Shown here: positions 7,800 through 7,876 of the stretch, one piece after another
Numbering within the stretch: position 1 is the first letter of the stretch
Layout: each line of letters starts with the position of its first letter
From: AM-1111 sp046302135
Lineage (GTDB): Bacteria; Bacteroidota; Bacteroidia; B-17B0; Aurantibacillaceae
Length of the DNA stretch: 7,876 nt
Assembly (NCBI GenBank): GCA_046302135.1
Contig: JBKCIQ010000171.1
Span: 1-7,876, forward strand
Direction of reading: 5' to 3'
Position numbers and translations under genes: made by a program
Notes under the pieces: model-generated
Database searches by the model: none
What the model was told of the DNA's origin: nothing
What the model saw: only the letters and a program-made list of their open reading frames with translations

Positions 7800-7834
7800 T
7801 ATCAGTAAATAGCTGTTATTAGCACAGATTAATA

Positions 7835-7876
7835 ATGAGAAATGAAAAATATATGGGATGTTTTTTAATATTTATC
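7835..7876 (+). CDS. Possible 5' end of a divergent gene (14 codons visible)
   Basis: An ATG at 7835 follows an in-frame TAG at 7820 and opens a frame that reaches the window edge. The visible residues are MRNEKYMGCFLIFI: a short charged start, then a hydrophobic run, as in a signal peptide or membrane anchor. It would be divergent from proS, with starts 80 bp apart. No clear TAnnTTTG element is seen ahead of it on the plus strand. Fourteen codons are too few to exclude a chance frame in AT-rich DNA. Confidence 0.28.
   Translation, partial: MRNEKYMGCFLIFI

Noticed and set aside
7755..7834. Riboswitch or T-box leader ahead of proS
   Set aside because: The promoter match leaves only about a 10-nt leader, and no conserved stem or T-box sequence is visible.
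1..7876. Mobile element, CRISPR array, defence system or tRNA/rRNA gene
   Set aside because: I found no transposase or integrase frame, no spaced direct repeats, no terminal inverted repeats and no cloverleaf-like sequence. All but short gaps are accounted for by the genes listed.

Overview
The window looks like a chromosomal core segment from a member of the Bacteroidota. Four things point there: visibly AT-rich DNA; a long TamB of the Bacteroidota type beside a secreted carboxypeptidase-regulatory-like protein; a BT0820-type HAD phosphatase; and a proS promoter that fits the Bacteroidota pattern (TTTG, 17-nt spacer, TAnnTTTG) with no strong Shine-Dalgarno sequences ahead of the genes. No species can be named from this sequence alone.

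The left half is a plus-strand cell-envelope unit. The tamB frame enters from outside the window and is open from base 2 to 4279 (1425 residues visible), so the N-terminal membrane anchor is missing. Nine bases later comes a 229-residue secreted protein with one carboxypeptidase-regulatory-like beta-sandwich (4289-4978). The spacing implies co-transcription. TamB is thought to bridge the inner and outer membranes and move phospholipid outward or assist outer-membrane assembly, so the small secreted protein is a reasonable but unproven candidate for related periplasmic work.

The right half is a tight minus-strand operon read from right to left: proS (prolyl-tRNA synthetase, archaeal/eukaryotic type), a small capless HAD phosphatase, then map (type I methionine aminopeptidase). 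proS and the HAD gene are 5 nt apart, and the HAD gene and map share an ATGA stop/start overlap. Two of the three genes serve protein synthesis and maturation, and the HAD enzyme between them has no assigned substrate. The two half-windows converge tail to tail with only 45 bp between stop codons and no obvious terminator hairpin. To the right of proS lie about 80 bp holding its promoter, then a possible divergent start codon whose 14 visible codons could begin a signal peptide.

I see no mobile element, CRISPR array, RNA gene or foreign-looking island. This is mostly an ordinary housekeeping region. The items most worth a second look are the His-terminated ProRS with a degraded zinc site, the TamB/secreted-protein pair, the HAD gene inside the proS-map operon, and a perfect 20-bp palindrome inside tamB.
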